DNA of 64,000 nucleotides from Streptococcus mitis (GCF_002005545.1 NZ_LBMT01000001.1:2579-66578), one strand, 5' to 3'. Shown: positions 28,602 through 39,303, counted from the stretch's first letter. Numbers and translations are program-made. Notes: generated by a model from the letters alone, not told the origin.

Positions 28602-29924
28602 TTATTTATTAAAATACTTTTTAGTCTCAGCAATAACAACTGGTGATAAAACTAAGAGGGCAATCAAGTTTGGTAAAGCCATCAAAGCGTTGACAATATC
28701 TGCGATAATCCAAACCATATCCAACTCGATAAATCCTCCCAACAGGACCATGAGCACAAAGACCACACGGTAGAGCCAGATAAAGCGAACCCCAAAGAGA
28801 AACTCGAAACAGCGTTCTCCGTAATAGTTCCAACCTAGAATCGTTGTAAAGGCAAAGAGAACAAGGAAGATTGTTAAGAGGGCAGGTCCAAAGTGTGAAA
28901 AGACTGTTGAGAAGGCTGACTGAGTCAAGGCAACTCCATTCAAATCACCACTCCAAACACCAGTTACCAAGATGGTCAAACCAGTCAGCGTACAGATAAT
29001 GAGGGTGTCTATAAAGGTTCCTGTCATGGAAATCAAACCTTGCTCTACTGGTTCGTTTGTCTTAGCTGCAGCAGCTGCAATAGGAGCTGAACCTAGACCA
29101 GACTCATTTGAAAACACACCACGAGCTACACCATTTTGAATAGCCATCCGAATGCTAGCACCGGCAAATCCACCTATCGCAGCAACAGGACTAAATGCTG
29201 ATGTCAAGATTAAAACGATTGTGGCAGGGATTTTTTCGATATTAAAGAAAATAACTGTAAGAGTTCCCAAAATATAAATGATAGCCATAAAAGGAACAAC
29301 GGTAGTTGAAACCTTTGAAATGGACTTGAGCCCGCCAAAGACTGCAATTGCTACAAAGACAGACAAAACAAGAGCTGTGATGGCTGGCGAAATAGTCGTT
29401 GTATTCTGGATAGATTCTGTAATCGAGTTGACTTGGGTAAAGGTCCCGATTCCCAATAAAGCTACTAGAACACCTGCCAGGGCAAAGAAGATGGCAAGTG
29501 GTCGCCACTTTTCTCCCATCCCTAGAAGAATATAGTGCATGGGACCTCCCGCCACTGCACCATGGTCATCCTTGGTGCGGTATTTGATAGCTAACAGTCC
29601 CTCCGCATACTTAGTAGCCATTCCAAAGAAAGCAGCCATCCACATCCAAAAGAGAGCTCCTGGTCCACCAACCTTGATAGCCGTCGCCACCCCGATAATA
29701 TTTCCCGTACCAACTGTCGCTGCTAGGGCTGTACACAAGGCCGCAAAGCTGGATACATCTCCATGCCCCTTATCCTTGGTAAAAATAAGCTGAAAGGCCT
29801 TGGGCAGACGCAAAACCTGCAAGAGGCCTAGACGGGCAGTTAGGTAAATCCCTGTTCCGACCAATAAAATCAAGAGGGGTGGGCCCCAAGCAAAAGCATC
29901 AATTGATTTAAGCAATTCTAACAT
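28602..29924 (-). CDS. Sodium:alanine/glycine symporter (AGCS family)
   Basis: A 440-residue polytopic protein of the alanine-or-glycine:cation symporter family (DagA/AlsT type). Signature stretches are GNIIGVATAIKVGGPGALFW, GGPMHYILLGMG, and NESGLGSAPIAAAAAKTNEP. About ten to eleven membrane helices. A glycine riboswitch lies in its leader, which points to glycine, and probably alanine, as substrate, with control by cell glycine. No partner gene is in the unit. Confidence 0.93.
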   Translation of the reverse strand: MLELLKSIDAFAWGPPLLILLVGTGIYLTARLGLLQVLRLPKAFQLIFTKDKGHGDVSSFAALCTALAATVGTGNIIGVATAIKVGGPGALFWMWMAAFFGMATKYAEGLLAIKYRTKDDHGAVAGGPMHYILLGMGEKWRPLAIFFALAGVLVALLGIGTFTQVNSITESIQNTTTISPAITALVLSVFVAIAVFGGLKSISKVSTTVVPFMAIIYILGTLTVIFFNIEKIPATIVLILTSAFSPVAAIGGFAGASIRMAIQNGVARGVFSNESGLGSAPIAAAAAKTNEPVEQGLISMTGTFIDTLIICTLTGLTILVTGVWSGDLNGVALTQSAFSTVFSHFGPALLTIFLVLFAFTTILGWNYYGERCFEFLFGVRFIWLYRVVFVLMVLLGGFIELDMVWIIADIVNALMALPNLIALLVLSPVVIAETKKYFNK

Positions 29925-30021
29925 TTCCTTCTCCTATCTTTTCAACCCCAAAAGAAAGAGCACATGCAAGATACATGTACTCTGGAATGCTTAGATAAAT
30001 GCTAAAAAGCGGTCTATCCTA

Positions 30022-30104
30022 GCTCTGTCCTTTTACCTGAGAGTTTGAGCAGTTACCTGCCTTGCCCCTTCGGTGCCTTTACGGTCTCTCCAGAGTTCCG
30101 TCCA
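30022..30104 (-). promoter_or_regulatory. Glycine riboswitch (single aptamer) of the symporter
   Basis: Read on the minus strand, the leader contains CTCTGGAGAGACCG, GGCACCGAAGGGGCAA and AACTCTCAGGTAAAAGGACA in order. These are the conserved blocks of the glycine (gcvT) aptamer. I see only one aptamer. A hairpin with AGAGTACATG/CATGTGCTCT and a T-rich tail (29951-29983) downstream is the likely expression platform. Confidence 0.9.
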
Positions 30105-30179
30105 TTTACAGTCATGGAAAATCAAACGATTCCCCACTTCTATTAAACTTCATTCGGTGTTGGTATTTAATTGATTCTT

Positions 30180-30208
30180 ATTTTACAAAAAATGTTGTCT
30201 TTTGTCAA
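30180..30208 (-). promoter_or_regulatory. Promoter of the glycine riboswitch-symporter unit
   Basis: TTGACA (30203-30208), 17-nt spacer, TAAAAT (30180-30185) on the minus strand, about 75 nt before the aptamer. Confidence 0.65.
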
Positions 30209-30266
30209 TGTGTTTATTAGTAAAAATTAGTTCAACAGTTTTTACTTTATAAAGCCCGGAATACTT

Positions 30267-32603
30267 CTATCCTTTAAAAGTGACAATAGTCGCACCACTG
30301 CCTCCAGCATTTTGTGGGGCATAGCCAAAACTCTTGATATGCTTGTTTCTTTGTAGGTATTTGGTGACACCTTCACGGATGACACCTGTTCCGATACCAT
30401 GGATGATATCAACTTGAGCCATATTATTAAGCAAGGCTTGGTCGATAAAGGCATCTAGCTCATTCATAGCTTCTTCATAGCGTTTACCTCGAAGATCCAG
30501 TCTGGCTTGAGGGCCTCGGCCAGATGTCCGTTTCACAACATTGACTTGTTTCTTCTTGACTGGTTTTTCTTGCTGAGCTTGAACAAGGTCAAATTCTTTC
30601 TCTTCCAAGGTCATCTTGATTAAACCAACTTGGGCTTCCCAACGGCCGTCCTTGAGTTGACTGGTCAAGGTACCACGCTGGCCATAACTGAGAACCACGA
30701 TATCATCTCCCACCTTTGGAGCTCGTTTTTTCTTAGCTTTTTGAAGGACCTTATTTTTAGACAAGTCCACTTTTTCAGGAGCTAATTTTTTCAGCTTGGC
30801 CTTGGCTTCAATGATTTCGTGGGGCTTGAGTTGAGATTTACTGTGGAGATTTTTGAGAATCTGGTCACTTTCACTTAGGGCCATGTCCACAATCTCAGCA
30901 GCCTGTTCACGCGCCTTATTAAGCTCGGTTTCCTTTTCACGATTGAGCTCGTTGTAGAGTTTTTTAAGCGCACGATTTATCTTGAGATTTTCTTGCTCCA
31001 CCTCACGGATATTGTCCAAGCGTTTACGGCTTTCCAGCGTCTGCTCTTCCAGTTGCTCAATGATCCGGTTGACGTCATTGTCCTGATCTACCTGCTGGCT
31101 GGCATCCCCTACGATAACTTCAGATAGGCCCAGACGTTTGGCAATTTCGAAGGCATTGCTTCGGCCAGGAACACCCTGCATAAAGCGATAAGTCGGGCGA
31201 AGAGTTGCAGTATCAAACTCCATGCTGGCATTTTGCACAAAGGCTGTCTCAATACCGTAGGCCTTGAGTTCCGGATAGTGAGTTGTAGCCATAGTCTTAA
31301 CTTGACGCAGGCGAAGGTCCTCCAGAATAGCCATGGCAAGGGCGGCTCCCTCTTGAGGATCTGTACCAGCCCCCAACTCATCCAAGAGCAAGAGCGAATG
31401 CTGGTTGACCTCGCCAAGAATATCCACAATATTGGTCATGTGGCTAGAGAAGGTAGACAAGCTCTGCTCAATAGACTGCTCATCGCCAATATCGGCAAAG
31501 ATTTCTTCAAAAATACCAACACGACTTCCCTTGTCTGCTAAAATCGGCAAACCAGACTGAGCCATAACCTGCGTCAAGCCCAGAGTTTTGAGCATGATAG
31601 TCTTACCACCAGTATTGGGACCTGTAATGACAATGGCTGTTAAATCTTGACCAAAATGGACATCATTTGCGACGGCATTTTTGACCAGAGGATGGCAGAC
31701 ATGGAGCAGTTGAATCTCTTGATTTTCTGATAGCTGAGGAACGACTGCTTGCCTCTCTTGGATAAAGCGGACCTTGGCACGAATCAAGTCCAGATGGCCG
31801 ATAATCCAAGCATCATTGGCAATCTCATCCGCATGAGGGCGAACACGCTCAGAAATTTCTTGGAGAATGCGAAGCATTTCATAGCGCTCATCTGCTCGCA
31901 GACTAGCGATTTCTTCGCTCAGTTTGACCACCTCACGGGGTTCGATATAGACGGTGTTTCCGCTGGCAGAAATATCATGAACAACACCTGCAATCTTATT
32001 ACGGTAAGTGTTTTTGACAGGTAGAACCTGACGGCCATTTCTGCTGGCAACAATCCCTTCTGTCAACATCTGCGCTTTTTGCTTGAGCAGGTCCTGTAAA
32101 ACATCGCGGACCTGACTCTCGCTATCATGGATTTTCCTACGGATGCGCGCCAATTCTTCACTGGCAAAATTTTCAATGAAACCTGCATCATTAAAGGCTT
32201 GGAGATTTCCTTGTAATTGCGGAAAATCGTGTAATTTCTCAAACCAAAGGGATAATTCTTCCAAGCTGACATTTTCCAGATTAGCATAAAAACTTTGCAT
32301 TTCTCGACTGGCAAGAAGCACGCGCTTCAAGAGGAGGAACTCCTCGATATTGAGATCCGCCCCCATCTCCAACCGCTTGCAGACTCCTGCAATTTCCTTA
32401 GTTGCGAGAATGGTAAAATGCGGTTGCTCGACAAAGAGAGCCTGCATTTCCTTCATCTCAGCAAAAGCCTGTTTGATTTTATCTGCTTTGGCAGTCGGAG
32501 TCAGCTGTCTCAATTGCTCCAAGCCCTGCTCGGTCAACAAATGGGGTTCAAACAAGGCCTTGACCTTATTGAACTCTAATGTTTCTAATATTTTCTTATT
32601 CAT
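30267..32603 (-). CDS. mutS2: Endonuclease MutS2
   Basis: MutS2 lacks mismatch recognition. In Firmicutes it acts on branched DNA and on collided ribosomes. The 778 residues show a clamp/coiled-coil N-half, the ATPase Walker [17 protein letters not shown], Walker [20 protein letters not shown], a long coiled coil at about 510-620, and a C-terminal Smr nuclease domain with [12 protein letters not shown] and [12 protein letters not shown]. Full length. Confidence 0.96.
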   Translation of the reverse strand: MNKKILETLEFNKVKALFEPHLLTEQGLEQLRQLTPTAKADKIKQAFAEMKEMQALFVEQPHFTILATKEIAGVCKRLEMGADLNIEEFLLLKRVLLASREMQSFYANLENVSLEELSLWFEKLHDFPQLQGNLQAFNDAGFIENFASEELARIRRKIHDSESQVRDVLQDLLKQKAQMLTEGIVASRNGRQVLPVKNTYRNKIAGVVHDISASGNTVYIEPREVVKLSEEIASLRADERYEMLRILQEISERVRPHADEIANDAWIIGHLDLIRAKVRFIQERQAVVPQLSENQEIQLLHVCHPLVKNAVANDVHFGQDLTAIVITGPNTGGKTIMLKTLGLTQVMAQSGLPILADKGSRVGIFEEIFADIGDEQSIEQSLSTFSSHMTNIVDILGEVNQHSLLLLDELGAGTDPQEGAALAMAILEDLRLRQVKTMATTHYPELKAYGIETAFVQNASMEFDTATLRPTYRFMQGVPGRSNAFEIAKRLGLSEVIVGDASQQVDQDNDVNRIIEQLEEQTLESRKRLDNIREVEQENLKINRALKKLYNELNREKETELNKAREQAAEIVDMALSESDQILKNLHSKSQLKPHEIIEAKAKLKKLAPEKVDLSKNKVLQKAKKKRAPKVGDDIVVLSYGQRGTLTSQLKDGRWEAQVGLIKMTLEEKEFDLVQAQQEKPVKKKQVNVVKRTSGRGPQARLDLRGKRYEEAMNELDAFIDQALLNNMAQVDIIHGIGTGVIREGVTKYLQRNKHIKSFGYAPQNAGGSGATIVTFKG

Positions 32604-32705
32604 CTTTATTTCCTTGTCTTTGAATGTCTAGGTGTGGTAGCTTTTTACATTCTGATAGATTCTAGTCAATCTGTAAACAAAGGGCTAGGAAAACTCCTGC
32701 CCTTT

Positions 32706-33254
32706 TTATCCGATTAAATTTGTCACCCAGATTTGTTTGAGCCAACTGGTTGTTACCGGTATACTCTGGATGATGTGTTTTGCGACGATACTCTTTTCAA
32801 GAGGATTTTGTATAGCTGCCATGGGGATGGTCGCCAAGATGGTCAAGGCCATTTGCAAGACAAATAAGGTCACCAACATGGACAAGATACCCGCTGAAAC
32901 TTGAAACAACTTGCCACCCAGTTTTTTACTAGGAAGTAAGTGTAATAGGAGACCAAGCAAACGACCGATGCTATAGACTATCCCAAATACAAGCAAGTAG
33001 CCGATCCCTGCGTAAAAGACCTTATCCAACTGAAAGAGTTGATCCGATGGGAAAAAGAAAGTTCCCTGACCTTCCTTCGGATTTGCATAAGGGAGTAATA
33101 AATGGAATTGTTCTCCAAGCCCCTTATAAAACTGGCCAGCTACAAAAGCAGATGCCATGGCTGAAATCAGGTAATAAACCTGTAAGAGCAGGCCTCTCCG
33201 ATAGCCGATATAAAATCCCCAAGCCAAGACCAATAGAAGAAGGATTGAAATCAT
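32706..33254 (-). CDS. cvpA: CvpA family membrane protein
   Basis: This 182-residue protein has four predicted membrane helices (for example ISILLLLVLAWGFYIGYRRG at the N-terminus and YLLVFGIVYSIGRLLGLLLH). It matches the CvpA/colicin V production family, whose biochemical role is unsettled. It overlaps zapA by four bases and precedes mutS2, the order common in streptococci. Confidence 0.88.
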   Translation of the reverse strand: MISILLLLVLAWGFYIGYRRGLLLQVYYLISAMASAFVAGQFYKGLGEQFHLLLPYANPKEGQGTFFFPSDQLFQLDKVFYAGIGYLLVFGIVYSIGRLLGLLLHLLPSKKLGGKLFQVSAGILSMLVTLFVLQMALTILATIPMAAIQNPLEKSIVAKHIIQSIPVTTSWLKQIWVTNLIG

Positions 33255-33553
33255 AAGGAATCCTCAATCTTGCTCTGTTCTTGCTTGCAAGTCACAAGCT
33301 TGTGACGGAGTTCTTCTAGCTCTTGTTCCTTATCATCAAATTCAATCTCACGGCTGAGCTGAGTTGATAAACAGTTGACCGCCAACAAAAGAGCGATTGT
33401 TTCATCGTCTGCGCTAGGCATTTGTTCTTTAATTGCTTGGTATTTTTCTGTCGCAACCTTAGCGATTTCCTCCATAAAGAGATTATCATGTTCGCTTGTC
33501 AAGGTTAATGATTTTTTCCCGAATGTAAATTTGAATCGATTTAGATTTGCCAT
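33251..33553 (-). CDS. zapA: Cell division protein ZapA-like
   Basis: ZapA proteins bind and bundle FtsZ at the division site. The start is taken at ATG 33553 (MANLNRFKFTFGKKSLTL, 100 residues), seven bases after GTGAGGTG; the longer version begins at a GTG inside that site. A short beta-strand N-terminus and a coiled-coil C-terminus (about 60-100) fit the family. Sequence similarity to characterised ZapA is modest. Confidence 0.75.
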   Translation of the reverse strand: MANLNRFKFTFGKKSLTLTSEHDNLFMEEIAKVATEKYQAIKEQMPSADDETIALLLAVNCLSTQLSREIEFDDKEQELEELRHKLVTCKQEQSKIEDSL

Positions 33554-33639
33554 AAAATTCACCTCACGATATTATACCAAAATTCGCTAACTTTGTCAGT
33601 TTTTACAAATTTGCCTGCTTTTGTGGTACAATAGAAACT

Positions 33640-34521
33640 ATGGCAAGTATAACACTCACACCAAGTGAAAAGGAGATTCAGGCTTTCCTTGAACACTATC
33701 AAAGCAGTCTGGCTCCCAGTAAGAATCCCTATATCCGCTACTTTTTGCGACTACCTCAGGCAACGGTTTCTATCTATACTTCTGGAAAGGTTTTGCTTCA
33801 GGGTGAAGAAGCTGAGAAGTACGCCTGTTTCTTTGGCTATCAAGTTGTAGAGGAAACCAGCGGACAAAATCTTCCTTTAATTGGGACAGATGAGGTGGGA
33901 AATGGTTCCTACTTTGGTGGGCTTGCAGTTGTGGCTTCCTTTGTCACACCTGACCAGCACGACTTTTTACGAAAACTCGGTGTGGGGGATTCTAAGACTC
34001 TGACCGACCAAAAGATTCGTCAGATTGCCCCTATCCTCAAGGAAAAAATCCAGCACCAGGCACTGCTTCTCTCACCAAGCAAGTACAACGAGGTCATCGG
34101 AGACCGCTACAATGCTGTTTCGGTTAAGGTTGCTCTCCATAACCAGGCTATCTATCTCCTTCTTCAAAAAGGCATTCAGCCTGAGAAAATTGTGATTGAT
34201 GCCTTTACCAGTGCTAAAAATTATGACAAGTACTTGGCACAAGAGGCCAATCGTTTCGGCAATCCGATCAGCTTAGAAGAAAAGGCTGAGGGCAAATACT
34301 TGGCTGTCGCAGTTTCTTCTATCATTGCGCGTGACCTCTTTCTGGAAAATCTAGAAAATCTAGGACGAGAACTGGGCTATCAACTTCCAAGTGGAGCTGG
34401 AACGGCTTCTGATAAGGTAGCTAGCCAGATTTTACAAGCCTATGGTATGCAGGGACTCAATTTCTGCGCCAAATTGCACTTTAAAAATACTGAAAAAGCG
34501 AAAAAACGCTTAGAAAGGTAA
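33640..34521 (+). CDS. rnhC: Ribonuclease HIII
   Basis: Cleaves RNA in RNA-DNA hybrids. The 293-residue protein has the N-terminal substrate-binding extension typical of HIII. The catalytic core starts [20 protein letters not shown] and includes [10 protein letters not shown] and the [11 protein letters not shown] block with acidic active-site residues. The DEVG(N)G motif separates it from RNase HII. lepB follows after three bases. Confidence 0.95.
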   Translation: MASITLTPSEKEIQAFLEHYQSSLAPSKNPYIRYFLRLPQATVSIYTSGKVLLQGEEAEKYACFFGYQVVEETSGQNLPLIGTDEVGNGSYFGGLAVVASFVTPDQHDFLRKLGVGDSKTLTDQKIRQIAPILKEKIQHQALLLSPSKYNEVIGDRYNAVSVKVALHNQAIYLLLQKGIQPEKIVIDAFTSAKNYDKYLAQEANRFGNPISLEEKAEGKYLAVAVSSIIARDLFLENLENLGRELGYQLPSGAGTASDKVASQILQAYGMQGLNFCAKLHFKNTEKAKKRLER

Positions 34522-34524
34522 ATT

Positions 34525-35139
34525 ATGAATTCATTTAAAAATTTCCTAAAAGAGTGGGGATTGTTCCTCCTGATTCTGTCATTACTAGCTTTGAGCCGTA
34601 TCTTTTTTTGGAGTAATGTCCGCGTAGAAGGGCATTCCATGGATCCTACCCTAGCGGATGGCGAAATTCTCTTTGTCGTTAAGCACCTCCCTATTGACCG
34701 TTTTGATATCGTGGTGGCCCATGAGGAAGATGGCAATAAGGACATCGTCAAGCGCGTGATCGGAATGCCTGGCGACACCATCCGTTACGAAAACGATAAA
34801 CTTTACATCAATGATAAAGAGACGGATGAGCCTTACCTAGCTGACTACATCAAACGTTTCAAGGATGATAAACTCCAAAGCACCTACTCAGGCAAGGGCT
34901 TTGAAGGAAATAAAGGCACTTTCTTTAGAAGTATCGCTCAAAAAGCCCAAGCCTTCACAGTTGATGTCAACTACAATACCAACTTTAGCTTTACTGTCCC
35001 AGAAGGTGAATACCTTCTCCTTGGAGACGACCGCTTGGTTTCGAGCGACAGCCGCCACGTAGGTACCTTCAAAGCAAAAGATATCACAGGGGAAGCTAAA
35101 TTCCGCTTCTGGCCAATCACCCGTATCGGAACATTTTAA
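34525..35139 (+). CDS. lepB: Signal peptidase I
   Basis: Membrane serine protease that removes signal peptides from Sec-exported proteins. The 204 residues have one N-terminal membrane helix (about 10-28), the nucleophile Ser in GHSMDPTL, and the general-base Lys in DIVKRVIGMPGD. The C-terminal GDDRLVSSDSR block is conserved. In an operon with rnhC. Confidence 0.96.
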   Translation: MNSFKNFLKEWGLFLLILSLLALSRIFFWSNVRVEGHSMDPTLADGEILFVVKHLPIDRFDIVVAHEEDGNKDIVKRVIGMPGDTIRYENDKLYINDKETDEPYLADYIKRFKDDKLQSTYSGKGFEGNKGTFFRSIAQKAQAFTVDVNYNTNFSFTVPEGEYLLLGDDRLVSSDSRHVGTFKAKDITGEAKFRFWPITRIGTF

Positions 35140-35145
35140 GAAATC

Positions 35146-35183
35146 GAAGAGGCCGAGAATCACCAATCTCAGCCTCTTCTTCT
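35146..35183 (+). terminator. Terminator of rnhC-lepB
   Basis: GAAGAGGCCGAGA-atcaccaa-TCTCAGCCTCTTC stem followed by a T-rich stretch. Confidence 0.75.
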
Positions 35184-35236
35184 ATCGTGAGAAGATGATT
35201 ATTCACTATCCAGTTTGATTAAGATAGAAACAAAGT

Positions 35237-35387
35237 TATACTCAATGAAAATCAAAGAGCAAACTAGGAAGCTAGCCGCAGGTTGCTCAAAGCACTGCTT
35301 TGAGGTTGTAGATAGAACTGACGAAGTCAGTAACATATATACGGCAAGGCGAAGCTGACGTGGTTTGAAGAGATTTTCGAAGAGTAT
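35237..35387 (-). repeat. Complete BOX element (A-B-C) upstream of recD2
   Basis: Read on plus, boxC (CAATGAAAATCAAAGAGC and CTAGGAAGCTAGCCGC) comes first, then boxB (GAACTGACGAAGTCAGTAAC), then boxA (ACGGCAAGGCGAAGCTGACG to CGAAGAGTAT). It is the only copy here with a full boxB. It ends about 30 nt before the recD2 start and so may form its 5' leader. Confidence 0.92.
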
Positions 35388-35418
35388 TAACTCTCACCTA
35401 TTTATGCAAAGGAATCTT

Positions 35419-37785
35419 ATGGAAGTTTATTTTTCAGGAACCATTGAACGGATTATTTTTGAAAATCCCAGCAATTTTTATCGTATCCTTCTCCTAGAAA
35501 TCGACGATACAGACGCAGAGGATTTTGATGATTTTGAAATCATTATCACGGGCACTATGGCTGATGTGATTGAGGGAGAAGAATATACTTTTTGGGGACA
35601 AATTGTCCAGCACTCCAAGTATGGAGAACAACTGCAAATCAGCCGGTATGAACGCTCAAAACCAACTAGCAAGGGCTTGGTCAAGTACTTTTCAAGTAGC
35701 CATTTCAAGGGAATTGGTCTCAAGACTGCTCAGAAAATCGTCGACACCTATGGCGACAATACCATTGACGAAATTCTGCAACACCCAGAAAAATTAGAAG
35801 GCATCTCAGGACTATCTGCCAAAAATCGCGAGGCTTTCATCTCTACTCTCCGCCTCAACTACGGAACGGAGATGGTTTTGGCCAAACTTGCCAACTACGG
35901 CATTCCCAACAAACTAGCCTTCCAGATTCAAGACTTTTACAAAGAAGAAACCCTTGATGTGGTTGAAAATTATCCCTACCAACTGGTCGAGGATATCAAG
36001 GGTTTGGGCTTTACTATTGCTGACAAATTAGCGGAAGAACTAGGCATCGAAAGTCAGGCTCCTGAGCGCTTCCGTGCCGGTCTAGTTCACAGTCTTTTTC
36101 AAGCCTGTATGGAAACAGGGGACACCTATGTTGAAGCACGGGATTTGCTGGAACAAACCCTTACTCTCCTTGAGTCTTCCCGCCCCGTGGAACTGAACCC
36201 CAGCCAAGTGGCCCAAGAGCTCTCCTACCTGATTGAAGAAGACAAGGTTCAGCAGATTGATACCAAGATTTTTGACAACAGCCTCTTTTTCGCCGAGGAA
36301 GGCATCCGCAGTCACTTGGTTCGTATCCTTGAAAAAGGAAAACAGAAGAGCCAAGATTTAGAAATCATTCAAAAACATATCACTACTGTCGAGGAAAAAC
36401 TAGGGATTGAGTATGATAGCATTCAAAAACAAGCTATCTGTGATGCTATACAAAACAAGATCTTTATCCTGACAGGTGGGCCTGGTACTGGTAAGACAAC
36501 GGTTATCAATGGGATCATCGCTGTTTATGCCCTTTTAGAAGGACTTGACCTCAGGAAAAAAAGCAACCTACCTATTCTTCTTGCTGCTCCAACTGGACGA
36601 GCCGCTCGGCGCATGAATGAATTGACAGGTTTGCCTAGCGCGACCATACACCGCCACTTGGGAATGACAGGTGACGATGATACCAGTCATCTGGAAGATT
36701 ATCTGGATGCCGACTTTATCATCGTGGATGAATTTTCCATGGTGGATACTTGGCTGGCCAACCAACTCTTCTCCAACATCTCTTCTAACAGCAAGATCCT
36801 CATCGTAGGTGACAGCGACCAGTTGCCTTCTGTCAGCCCTGGACAGGTTCTAGCTGATCTGCTTCATATTCCCTTGATTCCTCAGACTCGCTTGGAAAAA
36901 ATTTACCGGCAAAGCGAAGAATCAACCATCGTCACCCTAGCTAGTCAAATTCGACAGGGCATCTTGCCAGCTGATTTCACCCAGAAAAAAGCTGACCGTT
37001 CCTACTTTGAAATTGCTAGTGGCCATATTCCTGCTACGATTGAGAAAATCTTAGGCGCTGCCCTCAGAAGTGGCATTCCTGCCCGTGATATCCAAGTTCT
37101 GGCTCCCATGTACCGAGGGACAGCAGGGATTGATGCCATCAACCAACTCATGCAAGACCTCCTTAATCCACCACAAAAAGACCAACTCAGTTTCGAAGCT
37201 CCCCAGTGCCACTATCGCAAGGGAGACAAGGTCATTCATTTAGTCAACGATGCTGAAATCAATGTCTTTAATGGGGATCTAGGAGCTATCACAGACCTGA
37301 TTCCTGGTAAATATACCGAGTCGAAACAAGACGAGATTGTCATTGATTTTGATGGCAACGAGGTCTCTTACCCACGTAACGAATGGTACAAGATTCGCCT
37401 GGCCTATGCCATGAGCATCCATAAATCACAGGGAAGTGAGTTCCCTGTTGTCATCCTACCTATCACTAGTGCTAGTAGGCGTATGCTGGAGCGCAATCTC
37501 ATCTATACAGCCATTACACGCGCCAAAAGCAAGCTTATTTTACTAGGCGAATTACAGGCCTTCGACTATGCTACTCAACATATCGGAACTGCCCGAAAAA
37601 CTTATCTGATTGAACGCTTCAGTGATTTATTGGAGAATGTTGAAGAAAAGCAACCAGTTGTCTCTGAAACAGTCACATCAAGTAACTCTGAACAATCCTA
37701 CATCCTAACCGAAGAAAACTGGGATAGCATCCCCGCCATGATTGGGATTACAGACGCAGACCTCAAAGAGATTTTTGGAAAATAG
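35419..37785 (+). CDS. recD2: RecD2-type ATP-dependent DNA helicase
   Basis: A 5'-3' superfamily 1B helicase that works without RecBC. I start at ATG 35419 (MEVYFSGTIERIIFE, 788 residues), six bases after AAAGGA; the longer frame begins within the BOX element. It has an N-terminal OB-like domain, helix-hairpin-helix repeats (FKGIGLKTAQKIVDTYG), Walker A GGPGTGKTTVINGI, the DEFSMVDTWL Walker B, and the C-terminal SIHKSQGSEFPVVI and ALTRA-like TAITRAK motifs. Confidence 0.94.
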   Translation: MEVYFSGTIERIIFENPSNFYRILLLEIDDTDAEDFDDFEIIITGTMADVIEGEEYTFWGQIVQHSKYGEQLQISRYERSKPTSKGLVKYFSSSHFKGIGLKTAQKIVDTYGDNTIDEILQHPEKLEGISGLSAKNREAFISTLRLNYGTEMVLAKLANYGIPNKLAFQIQDFYKEETLDVVENYPYQLVEDIKGLGFTIADKLAEELGIESQAPERFRAGLVHSLFQACMETGDTYVEARDLLEQTLTLLESSRPVELNPSQVAQELSYLIEEDKVQQIDTKIFDNSLFFAEEGIRSHLVRILEKGKQKSQDLEIIQKHITTVEEKLGIEYDSIQKQAICDAIQNKIFILTGGPGTGKTTVINGIIAVYALLEGLDLRKKSNLPILLAAPTGRAARRMNELTGLPSATIHRHLGMTGDDDTSHLEDYLDADFIIVDEFSMVDTWLANQLFSNISSNSKILIVGDSDQLPSVSPGQVLADLLHIPLIPQTRLEKIYRQSEESTIVTLASQIRQGILPADFTQKKADRSYFEIASGHIPATIEKILGAALRSGIPARDIQVLAPMYRGTAGIDAINQLMQDLLNPPQKDQLSFEAPQCHYRKGDKVIHLVNDAEINVFNGDLGAITDLIPGKYTESKQDEIVIDFDGNEVSYPRNEWYKIRLAYAMSIHKSQGSEFPVVILPITSASRRMLERNLIYTAITRAKSKLILLGELQAFDYATQHIGTARKTYLIERFSDLLENVEEKQPVVSETVTSSNSEQSYILTEENWDSIPAMIGITDADLKEIFGK

Positions 37786-37793
37786 TACACAAG

Positions 37794-37822
37794 AAAACCC
37801 ACCTAATCAGGTGGGTTTTTTG
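37794..37822 (+). terminator. Terminator of recD2
   Basis: AAAACCCACCT-aatc-AGGTGGGTTTTTT hairpin directly after the stop. Confidence 0.85.
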
Positions 37823-37829
37823 TTTATTA

Positions 37830-37933
37830 ATCTCAATGAAAATCAAAGAGCAAACTAGGAAGATAGCCGCAAGCTGTACTTGAGTACGGTAAGGCGACGC
37901 TGACGTGGTTTGAAGAGATTTTTGAAGAGTATA
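37830..37933 (-). repeat. BOX element (A-C form) between recD2 and tig
   Basis: CTCAATGAAAATCAAAGAGC (boxC end) to GGTAAGGCGACGCTGACGTG and GAAGAGTATA (boxA end), without boxB. It ends four bases from the tig stop codon, so it lies in the 3' region of two convergent genes. Confidence 0.9.
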
Positions 37934-37936
37934 AGA

Positions 37937-39220
37937 TTATTTAACTGTTGCTGTGCTTGTAATCAATTCAACAGCTTTTTTGATTGTGATATCGTGTTTC
38001 AACATATCAGCTGAAAGCAAGCTTTGTACTTGTTCAACTTCCATGTTGTAGTCTGCAGCCAATTGCTCAACTTCTTTTTGGATTTCTTCTTCTGAAGCAT
38101 CAAATCCTTCAGCTTTGGCAACTGCTTCGATAACAAGGTTAGTCTTAGTACGTGACTCAGCTTCTGCTTGATATTGATTGTGAAGGTCTTCTTGAGTAGT
38201 TCCAGTGATTTGGAAGTACATGTCAGGGTTGATACCTTGACGTTGCAAGTTTCCAAGGAATTCGTTTACTGAGCGGTGAACTTCTTCGTGAATCATTTCT
38301 TCTGGAAGTTCTACGATTTCAGCGTTTTCTACAGCTTTATCAATTGCTGCACCTTCAACTGCATCTTTGTAAGCTTCTTCTTTAGCAGCAGCCAATTCTT
38401 TGCGGTATTTTTCTTTCAATTCAGCAAGTGTTTCAACTTCTTCGTCGATGTCTTTTGCAAGTTCATCGTCAAGAGCTGGAACTTCTTTAGCTTTTACTTC
38501 ATGGATAGTTGTCACGAATTTAGCTTCTTTACCTGCAAGGTCTTCTGCTTGGTAGTCTTCTGGGAATGTTACGATAACATCAACAGTTTCACCAGCTGAG
38601 TGACCTACCAATTGGTCTTCGAAACCTGGGATGAATTGACCTGAACCAAGTCCAAGCGAGAAGTTTTCACCTTTTCCGCCATCAAATTCAACACCATCGA
38701 TAGAACCAACGAAGTCAATGACAACAGTGTCGCCGTTTTCAGCAGCAGCTTCCTTGATAACCAATTCAGCCAAGTTGTTGCGTTCGCGTTCGATACGCTC
38801 TTCAACGTCAGCATCAGTTACTTCTTTTTCTACATCTACTGATACTTCAAGGTTTTTGTAGTCACCCAATTTTACTTCAGGTTTTGTAACAACTTCAGCA
38901 GTGATAACCCAATCTTGACCTTTTTCCATTGAAGTTACATCAATTTTTGGTTGAGCAACCACTTCAAGACCAGCTTCTTTTACAGCTGCTTCATAAGCGT
39001 TTGGCAAAAGAGCGTTCATAACGTCTTGGTAAAGTGATTCTTCACCAAATTTTTTGTCGAAGATAGGGCGTGGAAGGTGACCTTTACGGAAACCTGGAAC
39101 ATTAAGAGATTTCTTCACTGAGTTGAAGACACGGTCCAATTCTGGTTTGATTTGGTCTTGAGAGATAGTGAAAGTCAAGACACCACGGTTTGTTTCTTTG
39201 TTTTCAAATGATACAGACAT
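37937..39220 (-). CDS. tig: Trigger factor
   Basis: Ribosome-bound chaperone and peptidyl-prolyl isomerase. The 427 residues carry the ribosome-binding signature [17 protein letters not shown] (about residues 44-60), a central FKBP-type domain ([20 protein letters not shown], then [13 protein letters not shown]), and a helical C-terminal arm domain. A good promoter precedes it. Confidence 0.97.
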   Translation of the reverse strand: MSVSFENKETNRGVLTFTISQDQIKPELDRVFNSVKKSLNVPGFRKGHLPRPIFDKKFGEESLYQDVMNALLPNAYEAAVKEAGLEVVAQPKIDVTSMEKGQDWVITAEVVTKPEVKLGDYKNLEVSVDVEKEVTDADVEERIERERNNLAELVIKEAAAENGDTVVIDFVGSIDGVEFDGGKGENFSLGLGSGQFIPGFEDQLVGHSAGETVDVIVTFPEDYQAEDLAGKEAKFVTTIHEVKAKEVPALDDELAKDIDEEVETLAELKEKYRKELAAAKEEAYKDAVEGAAIDKAVENAEIVELPEEMIHEEVHRSVNEFLGNLQRQGINPDMYFQITGTTQEDLHNQYQAEAESRTKTNLVIEAVAKAEGFDASEEEIQKEVEQLAADYNMEVEQVQSLLSADMLKHDITIKKAVELITSTATVK

Positions 39221-39257
39221 TCTGTCATTTCTCCTTAAAATTTTTTAAATACAGTCT

Positions 39258-39287
39258 ATTATAACATAAATGAGCGACTTTTTTCAA
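39258..39287 (-). promoter_or_regulatory. tig promoter
   Basis: TTGAAA (39282-39287) and TATAAT (39258-39263) with an 18-nt spacer on the minus strand; AAGGAG precedes the ATG. Confidence 0.65.
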
Positions 39288-39303
39288 GTAATGAATGTGC
39301 TTT

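Noticed and set aside
35365-35418. An 18-residue N-terminal extension of RecD2
   Set aside because: It is encoded partly by the BOX element and lacks a ribosome site. MEVYFSGTIE at 35419 is the family start.
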